Source: Helianthus annuus (taxonomy: Eukaryota; Streptophyta; Magnoliopsida; Asterales; Asteraceae). From it: DNA of 64,000 nt. Within the stretch, counting starts at the first letter, position 1. Each line of letters opens with the position of its first letter. The stretch is from the NCBI RefSeq assembly GCF_002127325.2, contig NC_035447.2, forward strand, positions 27,424,778 to 27,488,777. Reading direction: 5' to 3'. The position numbers and the translations under genes were made by a program. Positions 12,359-21,024 of this stretch are shown here, in pieces. The notes beneath the pieces were generated by a model. That model made no database searches. It was given only the letters and a program-made list of their open reading frames with translations, and was not told the origin of the DNA.

Positions 12359-13163
12359 AATTTTTTTAAAGGTTGGGAGAGGTTTTTTTTTTTTTTTTTT
12401 TTTATAAAAATGGGAGAAAAGTGGGAGTAGTTTGGTAAAAAAGTGGGGGTGAAAAGGGGTTGAATTTATAGTGGTGGGGTAATTTTTTTTTTAAAATGTT
12501 GCAAGTTACCGATTCAGGGCCCACCCCATTCAAAAAGCTGGCCCGTCTCCAACGTCCAAATTCGGACGGATAAGCCGTGCCGGGCCCCAAGGGGGCGGTG
12601 TTTGACGAGGCTAAAGGGGTGGGACGGCCCTCTGCCGTTCCCCACACCCAATGGTCTTAATCTTACTTAGCTTAATTAATCTTACTTAGCTGATTAATTA
12701 ATCTTACTTAGCTTAATTAATCTTACTTAGCTGATTAATTAATCTTACTTATCTATTAAGGTTTCTTAATCGCTAAGTTTTACTTAATCATTAAGTTTAC
12801 TTAAACACTAAGTTTACTTAATCGCTAAGTATTCTAGTTTAACAGCTTCCTGGTTATGAGTTCTAATTCTAGATACAATGGAACTCGTATTAGGGTATTA
12901 ACCCAATTCAACTTTAACGATAATCACGAAATTAAAACCCTCACAATGAATGACAAAGTATAGCCGTATTCGTGTAGCACTTAAACATTCATTGGATCGG
13001 TTTCAATTGATCGGATAAAGTATCGTACCAGTGATTAGAGTTATTACCCTAATAACGGGCAGAGTTTCGGGTTTTAGAGTATAATAACGAGCTACTATTT
13101 TGTTATAATAGAGGCTAAGAGAAAGAAAAGAATTGAACGAATTGAAATGTGCAGAGCTCGTTC

Positions 13164-13172
13164 TATTTATAG
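13164..13172 (-). promoter_or_regulatory. Putative TATA box of LTR Y
   Basis: CTATAAATA is read on the minus strand, about 310 bp from the inferred 5' end of LTR Y. The GC-rich hairpins at 13186-13234 and 13328-13374 lie directly upstream of it. Confidence 0.45.
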
Positions 13173-13185
13173 CTGAAACAGAAGT

Positions 13186-13374
13186 CTCTCGCGCCCCGCG
13201 AGAGATTCTTCTTCTTCCTTCGCGGCCCGCGAGGAACCGTAGGGCGGGTTAGGGTATGCTGAGTCGTGGTGTGGTCTTGACACGTGTGACGACACGTGTC
13301 CCTCAACGTGTCCAGATAGAAATAAGTCTCTCGCGCCCCGCGAGAGATCTTTCTTCGTTGGTCGCGGCCCGCGA
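13186..13374. repeat. Two copies of a paired GC-rich hairpin module in LTR Y
   Basis: CTCTCGCG-CCC-CGCGAGAG occurs at 13186-13204 and again at 13328-13346, each a perfect 8-bp stem. Each is followed by a second palindromic block with core TCGCGGCCCGCGA or near it (13217-13234 and 13362-13374). The module is thus present twice, 142 bp apart, in otherwise AT-rich sequence. Confidence 0.85.
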
Positions 13375-13880
13375 TAGTACAAAAATTCATTTTTATTTGA
13401 TTTTTCAAACAGAATTTCATCGTACATGTTTGGGATTATGATTACGGATTATTGTGGGACTTATTTGAGGGTTGTTAGAGCAAACGTGAAGTTTATCAGA
13501 TCCGAGCCGGAAACATGTGAAATTCCGTCAGATCTGGTATATGAGCGTGATAATCCTTTAGATCTTGTATGAAAGTTGTGAAAATCCTTTAGATCTAGTG
13601 CCGATCTTGGTTAAATGGTGCTCCACAAGAGTTTGCATAAGCAACCGAGTGGAAACCACCTTCAAGAGGCCTAAATCAGTTGGTTTTCGAGGAAGTTGAA
13701 GTGTTCGTGTGATTTTGATGAAGAATTTGGTGTAGAAGTGATTAAAGATGAAGGTTGTACAAGATTTGAGGAGAAATACTTACGAAATGGCCTTGAATCG
13801 TGATTAAAGTGGCTAAGAGTGACTTGAGTGCGTGTGATCGGATGGCAGAGTGAAAGGTGAGAATGAAGGGTCAAGTGTCC

Positions 13881-13889
13881 TATTTATAG
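13881..13889 (-). promoter_or_regulatory. Putative TATA box of LTR X2
   Basis: CTATAAATA on the minus strand, about 550 bp from the inferred 5' end, corresponds to the box in X1. Confidence 0.45.
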
Positions 13890-14434
13890 ATGATAGTGAC
13901 AGCTCCAATCGAATGGCATCGACCGGATGGGTTAAGTCGGTGCAAGTGTCAGATGGCTTTCCGGTCGAATGGACAGCCGAATCTCGTTTGCTAGTTTTCC
14001 TACTTTGGTTCGTTTTGCGAGCTACGTTAAGTGTTGCGTTCTGTATTATTGCGAGTAACCATTACGTGGTATTATAAATAACACAAAAGTTTTCGTGTTT
14101 CTAGTTCGCGTTCAAGCTAGTTTCTCGTTTAGTAAGTATTAAGCATAACAAGTGTCAAGTTTCTATAATATACAAGAGTCAAGATTCACATCGTTCATAT
14201 ATAAGTATCACAAGAGTCAAGCATCACAAGAGTCAAGATTCTGTTTAGACATATCGTTCACACATGTAATAAGCATCATAAGAATCATCACATAGAGTAA
14301 AAGCTTCACATAGTTTAACACGATTAAGATCAAATAGTTTCATTTTCATTATGACCGTTTGTCTCGAGAGTAAAAGCATCACAGGATAGGAAGTACGTCG
14401 AGATAATGAAAGTATCGTAACGTTGGGCGTTACA

Positions 14435-15371
14435 GAAGTATTGCCGACCTATTCAGTATTATCTTCAACAAAATTCGGTATCCATTCTCCTAATTCCTCC
14501 ATAACCCACACGCGAAATTTCCGGTCCTTTCATTTCAAAACAATCTTCTCCAAAACTCTTTTCCCATCTCCTAGCAATATACCCACATACTCATACGATA
14601 AATTGGGATCCGATTCAGATCTATTAGCATGATGGACCACCTTGCCGAATACACCTCCAACAGCATCAATGACGTCGTTCGACAATAAGTGGAGCGGAAT
14701 TCCTTGTACTTTGAGCCAGGCTAACCTCTCAAATCCGAACGCTTGACCTTCCGATATACTAATCATCGAGAACTTCTCCACTATCATCACAGCAGCATCA
14801 CGAACCAAAGAAGCATTCTCCGGATCATTGAACGTAAGCAATACGTCCAACCCTCCCAGATACTGAACTCTTCTAAGAAACTGACAGATCCCATTCACCG
14901 TAACCTTAATGTTCTTCAATGCTTCAAGATTAACTATTCTTGTTACTAGGGGTCCTCCCATGCACCCCATTGAACGCATCGACATTATTGTCAATATTAA
15001 CCGATTTACCCACAAGCATATCCTTAAACGAACGTTCACTTGTTTCACAGGTTGATGCACCATCATTCATGTGATCTTCAGTAGCCTGTTGTTTGTTATG
15101 ATTATTAGGAGCATGGATTGGTTTATCCGAATTATTATGGCTTATCTCACCGTCTTCCAAAATAAACCGAGCAATACTAAACCATAATCTATACTCACCC
15201 ATGCGAATGTTACGTAAGTTCTTCAGCATATCGTCCTTGTCTTTAAAATATCAAGAAACGAAACAAATCCAAATCTATTACCTCCTTTGTCCCTCTTTCT
15301 TGCAATATAAAGATCGAAAATATGACCATACGGACGAACCTCCACGGCCAAATCAGACCCACTGCATCTTT
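14435..15371 (-). pseudogene. LINE ORF1 N-terminal part: RRM-like and DUF4283 domains
   Basis: ORF1 proteins of this LINE class bind element RNA. The minus strand first shows an RRM-like block (15371 to about 15235; YGHIFDLYIAR and NRFGFVSF resemble the RNP motifs), then a frameshift, then a DUF4283 region (15066-14530) with LVTRIVNLE, FNDPENASL and LAWLKVQGIPLHLLS. The block is cut by LTR X2 on one side and LTR A1 on the other. The first part of the RRM is missing and should lie past the right end of element B. At least one frameshift makes it a pseudogene. Confidence 0.8.
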
Positions 15372-15982
15372 TGTCACACCCCGATCGCGTTAAAACAACA
15401 AGCCGCGGCGGAAACGTCGGGGAGTGTCGTAACAGAATCATTGTTTCACAACACATGGATAAAAGTTCTGTTTTATTGAATTAAGTGTATTACATTATAT
15501 TGAAATTAGAAACAAAATATGAACAAATAGACTTTCATTGTTATTAAGTCACTAAGGCCTCGTCCATTCCTATGTGAGCATGCATCAATATCATCATCAA
15601 ACATGACCAACTATGGTACCTGAAACACATGTGAAAATATGTCAACATAAAAATGCCGGCGAGTACATAGGTTTTATGTGAGTGTCAGATTCATGGCTCG
15701 TTTATGTTTTGAAAATATAACTTGAACACATTTGTTAATTGATAATTAGAAAACCAAGTTTTGTAAAATGCTTGTAATGTAAATTGAAATAACCAAGTCA
15801 AAACATATTTGTTTTATAAAACTTCGATACCATGAATCTTACTCAAAACATTTGTTTAAGTAAACCCAAATTGTAAATTGTTTTTGAAATAAAACTCGAA
15901 TGTTTTATATTGTTAGAAAAACCTTGTAATATAACTTTGTTTTGATAACCTTACCCAAGTGATCTAGATAACGCGACGATAT

Positions 15983-16051
15983 ATAATGTGTTAAAAGCAC
16001 TTATATATAGGAAGTACTAGCGGCGTATCCACCATGCTTTTAGCACATTAT
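15983..16051. repeat. Covarying hairpin of LTR family A, copy 1
   Basis: The arms are 15983-15999 (ATAATGTGTTAAAAGCA) and 16035-16051 (TGCTTTTAGCACATTAT): 16 of 17 positions pair and the remaining one is a G-U or mismatch, depending on the strand. The 35-nt loop contains the conserved block GCGGCGTATC. In A2 (35387-35455) both arms changed at the same three positions while pairing is kept. Confidence 0.85.
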
Positions 16052-16095
16052 ACCTGCCCCGTTACCTAATCACTTCCCTAACCCAACGGTTCAAA

Positions 16096-16258
16096 CAGTT
16101 TCAAACGGTTCACATCAATCAATCAGTTTCAAACGGTTCACATAATCAATCAGTTTCAAATGGTCCATATAATCAATCAGTTTCAAACAGTTCACATAAT
16201 CAATCAGTTTCAAACGGTTCATATAATCAATCAGTTTTAAACGGTTCACATAAACCAA
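16096..16258. repeat. 27-bp minisatellite in LTR A1
   Basis: Six units built on CAGTTTCAAACGGTTCACAT plus AATCAAT start at 16096, 16124, 16151, 16178, 16205 and 16232. A2 has only a scrambled, degenerate version of this stretch (35490-35560), so the regular array arose or was kept only here. Confidence 0.88.
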
Positions 16259-17596
16259 ACAATTCCAACGGTTCAAACAGTTCAAAATGTAAAACAATGT
16301 GTCCATATGCTGGATGAACATATGCAACAAAATGTAATTTATGAAAATCAATGTGCTAGCATGCTAAGTGAACATACATAGCAAAACATAATGAAATCAT
16401 GTACTATCTACATACTAATGAACATAGCAAGTATATGATATATAGCCATGAAAAGCACGAAAGTAACAAGTAGGCACATGTGTTTCACCTCAAAACAGTT
16501 TAAAAACCGTAAAAGAGGGGACTATGTGACTCACTTGAGGATGCTTAGAAGTCTTGACTAACAACCAAGCAAAGCTAGAGGGATCACGGAAAATCAAACG
16601 GCACCTAATATAGGTAACTATGTTAATAAACGGACCTAATTCGGAGGATCGGATAGAATGAGGTTTCGTAAACCAAATGAGTATAGGAACTCATGTAATA
16701 TGGTTTAACATAGCCTACATCCTAAAACGAAACCTAACCTAAGTGCTTACGACCCATTATGACTCGTTAAGGTAGCTTACGCCACGTTAACGCGTCGTTC
16801 GCGTAAAACGCATTCTGACCATCTAACTAGTCCTATGACAAGTATTATATGCCTTAACATGTCTAATAATGTTGCCTAATCAGTTTAGATGTAAAAATTT
16901 AGGTTACATATGCTTAAAATGAATTTATGCGTAAAAAGGGCATTTTGGTCATTTACCTAAGGCATATAAACTACCTATCATACAACTATTTAAACGAAGT
17001 GACCATAAGGTATAACCTCGGAAGGTTATTCCCTATACAACTATGGTCACAATAAATGCTTGGTCGGATCCTAATGATCGACCAAACGGGTCTAGTTCGA
17101 AAGTCTAAGCGGTTGTTTAGACCGCTTGACTTACGACTCTATACAAGCACTAAACTAAAAGTGACGAGGTAAACATGTTGAAACATGTTTAACGAAGTAT
17201 GAAAATAAGTTTGATATCAAAAAAAGGGTTTTGATACCCAAGAATAGTTTGGTTGCAAAATACGCATAAACGCGCATTTTGACCGAAACTATGACTCGTC
17301 ACTACTCCTAATCAACGTGGTAATCAGTAGGTATAGTCACTAGGGACTATAACCATCGTGATTACGCTCACGTTGCGAAGTTCAAACGAACTTCGTGTTG
17401 ACCATAACCTGGTCAAAGCAGAAAGTCAAACGCAGTTTGACTTTCGTGCTTAAAAACGCATAAAAGCACGAAAGAAGCTTACAAGAGGTCCAAGCGATGG
17501 AGATTTGATCCAAGATTTCTCAGGTATGAAGGTTCTTAGGCTTCAACTTAGAGAAATCAGATCAAATGTGTGAGGAGCAAATGAATTCTAAGTGGG

Positions 17597-17605
17597 TATT
17601 TATAG
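17597..17605 (-). promoter_or_regulatory. Putative TATA box of LTR A1
   Basis: CTATAAATA is read on the minus strand. The equivalent place in A2 (52331-52340) reads CTATATAAGG, also a good TATA box, which supports function by conservation between separate copies. Confidence 0.55.
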
Positions 17606-17790
17606 ATTTCAGTCCACCGTTAAGATCGTTCCTCGATTCCCGAGCTTCAATCTCAACCATCCATGTGTGCCCACTGAATTAGAATACCATGGGTGCTCAA
17701 AACAAGCCCCTAGTATGAAGAAACCATGTGCAAAACCCATAAAACCAGCTGCAAAACCAGAAAATCGGTTTGCTGAACTGGGCTGTTTAG

Positions 17791-17835
17791 ACGGGCCGCG
17801 TAAGCAGAAGCATAGGGCCACGCGCCCCGCCTGTC
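17791..17835. repeat. GC-rich paired motif in LTR A1
   Basis: ACGGGCCGCGTAAG and CACGCGCCCCGCC, about 18 nt apart, form an isolated GC-rich island some 190-230 bp upstream of the minus-strand TATA box. A2 keeps a pair at 52525-52570, and C keeps a related pair at 37301-37345 in the opposite orientation, which is the same orientation relative to its promoter. Confidence 0.7.
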
Positions 17836-18887
17836 CAAACTTTCAGAAAAAGTCTGAAATGGTCCCTGCAGCCCAGAAACTTGATTTTGATGCATTTTTG
17901 ACACGTTTAAGCCCCGTTAACCCCATTTCAAGGCTCCAAAATGAAGTTAAAGTATGCAGAACTTAAAATGTGCTCAAAAATATCTCGGATGTCAGTTCGT
18001 TTGGTCGTACGATTGCGTTGTTCGGTTAATTACGACGAAACACGAACGGACGCGAAAAACGATTCAAATTACGCGACGAATGGAATTTTATCATGGCAAT
18101 CACTAAAATAAGATATTTTAATGATTACATAAATTTTTGGATGTCCAGATATATTCTGAACGTAAGAAAGTTTATTTTTGCGCACCAAACACCTCAAAGC
18201 CTATTTCTAAGCTATGTGTAGGATCGTTTGCATGACCAAACGAGTTGTTCAGAAGAGATCTCATCCAATACGAGAGGCGGAAACGAACGTATCCGAGTTA
18301 TTTCAGCTGGTTTGCACACAGAATCACTTTAAACTGTCTCTGTATGGATATCAGATTGTGCGAAATGGTCACATTAACATATTTCTCGTATTTCGTGCCC
18401 TGATCTATCTATTCTAATACAAGACTCGATATAAGACGAAGTCGACAGACATATGCACCAACACTATGTAAGGGATATTTAGGGCATATTTAACTTATGA
18501 TCAAGTTCCGGAATGTTCGTCACAGTACGAATTGGCATACTTTCATAGTTTGTCGAAATTAGTCCCTTTGATCGAATAAACTTGATTTCGGCATACCAAA
18601 CCCTCCAAAACTTATTTCTAAGTTTTGTAAAGGTTATTTAAGTTATGTTAAGCCTATTTCACTGTTCCGGAGTGTTTGTTGCATTAAACTGGTTATATTT
18701 ACGCATCAATTCGCGTATAACCTTCCAGAAAGCGATTTAAAGCTCGAAATCGAACATGAATTGATATGTGCACATGATACACATATTTATACAAATCCCA
18801 GGTATGAAACACAATATTTCATTGATTTGGCATTTGTTTGATGGTCGCAGAGGCACATGTGTCACATCTTTCTGTAACACCCCGAAC

Positions 18888-18910
18888 ACGGGTTTGGTAA
18901 TCAAACCCGT
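18888..18910. repeat. 9-bp-stem hairpin near the 5' end of the left LTR of B
   Basis: ACGGGTTTG, loop GTAAT, CAAACCCGT forms a perfect stem 15 bp from the LTR tip. The right LTR goes from ACACCCC directly to TTAATACTAAAAG and lacks it. Confidence 0.8.
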
Positions 18911-19142
18911 TAATACTAAAAGACGGGTAAAGTACCGTTAGGGGTAAAAATAGCCCGGTGAATATTAGGACTTTTTTTTATATAAATAAGCCTGATATTA
19001 AATAAAAGTTGAACGAAAGCTTTTGTAGAAATAAAGTTTATAGAAGGCCCGAGTTAACGGGACTTAAAATAAACTTAGTCGTAAATTCCCCGAACTCATT
19101 AAATTAACTAGGAATGTTTAACCTAGTTTAAAAAGTGGTAAT

Positions 19143-19602
19143 TATTGGTGCACTGATGTCTGTTAACTTCGTCTTTATCGAGTCTTGTATTGTGTTAGAT
19201 AGATCAGGGCACACAAAACGAGAAATGAAAATTATAGGTAATTCCGCTTGTAATTATAATTCCGCTTGGAATTATAATTCCGCTCGAAATGGTAATATCG
19301 CATGAAAGATAATCCCGCTTGAGTTAATTCCACACGGAATTAAATCTCGTGTGGATCTTTCAAGCGGAATTACACGCCTATAAATACTGAAGTGACTGAT
19401 TCATTTGAAACGGAATTAGTGTGTGTGATTCAGAGCCGAGGTGCTGCCGGATTGTTATTTGAATTGTAAAAGCTCAGGAAATAAGTAAAAGAAGATAATT
19501 AGAAAGTATCAAGCTGTGTTACGTCGATTTCATTGATTCCGCCTTTGATTTTGATGTTGAACTCTTCAGATTGACTCGTTAGGGTCACACGACGATCCAA
19601 CA
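19143..19602 (+). repeat. 5' LTR of Copia S
   Basis: It begins TATTGGTGCACTG (the 3' copy has the normal TGTTGG) and ends GATCCAACA. A TATA box, CTATAAATA, lies at 19378-19386. Repeated AATTCCGCTTG-type motifs crowd the U3 region. One 17-bp duplication inside this copy is absent from the 3' LTR. Confidence 0.92.
19378..19386 (+). promoter_or_regulatory. TATA box of Copia S 5' LTR
   Basis: CTATAAATA is identical in the 3' LTR at 29086-29094 and lies about 215 bp before the LTR end, as expected for a U3/R promoter. Confidence 0.65.
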
Positions 19603-19604
19603 AG

Positions 19605-19616
19605 TGGTATCAGAGC
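19605..19616 (+). other. Primer-binding site of Copia S
   Basis: TGGTATCAGAGC, 2 nt after the LTR, is the standard plant site complementary to the 3' end of initiator methionine tRNA. Confidence 0.9.
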
Positions 19617-19799
19617 ACAGGATGAGGAGTTCATACCAATTCAGCTTGATTTCATCGGATTCTCTCACTTCTACTCCTTCTTTTCTAAATTGAACGATAT
19701 TTAACGGTTGAAATGGCTTGATTCTCACTTATAATAAGCGAAACATAGTTTTCACTAATCCTTGAAAGATTTGGACCTTAATTCGACTTAAATCTGATA

Positions 19800-20160
19800 A
19801 AACTTATAATTCCGCTTGAAAAACTGTTCGGACAAAATGACGTCATCGTAATTCCGTTCGAGATCATCACTGTAATTCCACACGGAATTACACTTTGGGT
19901 CTAATTTCGCTTAAAAAGTGCAGATAATCCCACAAGAAATCTAATTTCGTTTGAAACGTTCAAACGAAATTACTAATTCCGCACCAAAGTACTTAATTCC
20001 GTTTCAATTGGCATAATTTCGTTTGAAATTAAGCTAATTCCGCACGGAATTTGTTTCTGATTGATAATTCCGTTTGAAACACTTATTTCCGTTTGAAAGG
20101 TTATTTCGTGTGAAAAGGCTTGAGTTCATAATTCCGCTTGGACTAATTTCGCTTGAAATT
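19800..20160 (+). repeat. Leader repeats AATTYCGYNYG in Copia S
   Basis: About fifteen degenerate copies of AATTCCGCTTGAA or AATTTCGTTTGAA occur in 360 bp between the PBS and gag, at irregular 15-30 bp spacing and in both orientations (several are palindromic, such as AATTCCGCACGGAATT). Related copies fill the LTR U3 at 19240-19375 and 28965-29085. Confidence 0.8.
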
Positions 20161-20220
20161 GTTTTCTTAAAAACCAAAAATTTTTCTAAGTGTTTGTTGG
20201 TTGTTTCAGGTACTTGAAAG

Positions 20221-21012
20221 ATGGATGAGTTTATGAATCCTTTCAGTAACATGTTTGCTTTTGCGGGAAACACCGGAGATGATACTTCAAAAAATACAAA
20301 TGAAAACACTCCGACTGCGAAGAAAACTTTGTCCGATGCTTTAAGTGCGGAGAGTGCATACGGCACATACAACAAACCTCCAAAGTTGATGGCGATTGAA
20401 GAATATAATAGGTGGGCCAAAAGATTTGAAGGGTGGTTGAAAGCGTTTGTGTATCCAAGCTGGAAAAGTTTAAAGAATGGTTTCAATAATGGAAGACCAG
20501 ATTGTGAAAATTTGACAGAAACTGAAGATATAGAGAATTTTGTTGCTGAACAAAAGTGCATTGCATTGCTTCATCAGTCTGTGAGAGACGACATAATATC
20601 TTTAATTGAGTATAAAAATGCTCAAGATCTTTGGGAAAAATTGAGAGTAAAATGCGTAGGTAGTGCTGAGATAGTCAAAAACAAAAAGAAACTGTTAAGA
20701 ACAGAGTTTGATTTATTTGGCTGTTTGAAAAACGAATCTGTTTCTAAGATGATTGAAAGGTTCGGGCATTTAAAGTTGGAGCTGGCAAGACACGGGGTTG
20801 TATATTCTCGAGAAGAATTAGTTGACAAATTGTTTGCCTCGTTGCCGGATGAGATGGATTGGCAATACTTTGCTTTGATGTTGAAGAATACAATCAAGTC
20901 GGAAGATCTGACGGTTGATTTGTTGATTGAAAGACTGGAGAGTCATGAGCTGGAGATAAAGAAATCAAACAAAGTCAATCATTCCTCATATCAGCAGAAT
21001 GTAGAGTTGTAA
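20221..21012 (+). pseudogene. Copia S gag, N-terminal part (UBN2-like)
   Basis: Gag packages the element RNA in the particle. The frame starts at ATG 20221, follows the leader repeats and runs 263 codons. The region around WAKRFEGWLKAF and the helical block with QDLWEKLRVKC, MIERFGHLKLEL and LVDKLFASLPDE are typical of Copia UBN2-type gag. TAA at 21010-21012 interrupts it, but the same frame continues at once into the next block, so this is one gag broken by a nonsense mutation. Confidence 0.85.
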
Positions 21013-21024
21013 TATCCAAGAAGT

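Larger units (their letters stand above)
10595..12656 (-). mobile_element. PIF/Harbinger-type DNA transposon H, ORF1-only
   Basis: The termini are inverted repeats (GACCATTGTGTATGGGG on the left; the right end read inwards is GACCATTGGGTGTGGGG) and the flanks are a 3-bp TTA duplication (10592-10594 and 12657-12659), the hallmark of PIF/Harbinger. The interior codes for a Myb/NAM-associated ORF1-type protein on the minus strand. The usual second gene, a DDE transposase, was not found in 2.06 kb. It is therefore a non-autonomous derivative that would need a transposase in trans. Confidence 0.82.
9275..13479 (-). mobile_element. Solo LTR Y, split by Harbinger element H
   Basis: The insert begins TGTCACGGCCCCCGACC and ends GGGTTGTTAGA, where the expected final CA has become GA. 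GCAAA duplications at 9270-9274 and 13480-13484 flank it. Without H it is about 2.1 kb. There is no PBS, gag or pol, so it is read as a solo LTR. A minus-strand TATA box at 13164-13172 sets the likely orientation. Two pairs of GC-rich hairpins lie just upstream of that box. Confidence 0.75.
7869..14434 (-). mobile_element. Solo LTR X2 (family X), split by LTR Y
   Basis: It starts TGTCACACCCCAACC and ends GGGCGTTACA. GAAGT duplications flank it at 7864-7868 and 14435-14439. Without LTR Y and its duplicated GCAAA it is about 2.36 kb, against 2.77 kb for X1. The two copies share the first 50 bp with scattered differences, the palindrome TATAGCGCTATA and a minus-strand TATA box. Different TSDs prove separate insertions into the same LINE. 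No coding capacity was seen; the ORFs over the 16-bp tandem repeats are by-products. Confidence 0.82.
587..15371 (-). mobile_element. L1-type LINE (element L), fragmented by later insertions
   Basis: A non-LTR retrotransposon lies on the minus strand in three visible blocks: 587-3788, 6558-7868 and 14435-15371, about 5.4 kb together. Read in its own direction it shows an RRM-like and DUF4283 ORF1, then an endonuclease, a reverse transcriptase and a zinc-binding C-terminus. The run of nine T at 587-595 is its short poly(A) tail. Removing each inserted LTR and one copy of its 5-bp TSD restores continuity of the flanks, so the blocks are one element. The 5' end is not in the window and is predicted beyond the right LTR of element B. 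Many frameshifts show it is dead. Confidence 0.88.
15372..18866 (-). mobile_element. Solo LTR A1 (family A, 3495 bp)
   Basis: It starts TGTCACACCCCGATCGCG and ends ATGTGTCACA. TCTTT duplications at 15367-15371 and 18867-18871 flank it. A2 is a second copy of similar length with a different TSD, so both are complete units. No coding sequence, PBS or internal repeat pair was seen. A minus-strand TATA box (17597-17605) gives the probable orientation. Notable internal structures are a 27-bp minisatellite, a covarying hairpin and a GC-rich hairpin pair upstream of the TATA box. Confidence 0.82.

Noticed and set aside
10595..12656. Autonomous Harbinger with a DDE transposase
   Set aside because: No second gene or DDE motif was found on either strand; only ORF1 is present.
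13163..13441. Overlapping ORFs on both strands rich in Arg and Ser
   Set aside because: They arise from the GC-rich hairpins of LTR Y, which lack stop codons in all frames.
16096..16258. CRISPR-like direct repeats
   Set aside because: The units are contiguous without unique spacers and the genome is eukaryotic; this is a minisatellite.
19605..19616. tRNA gene fragment
   Set aside because: Only the 12-nt primer-binding site is present, next to an LTR end; no cloverleaf surrounds it.
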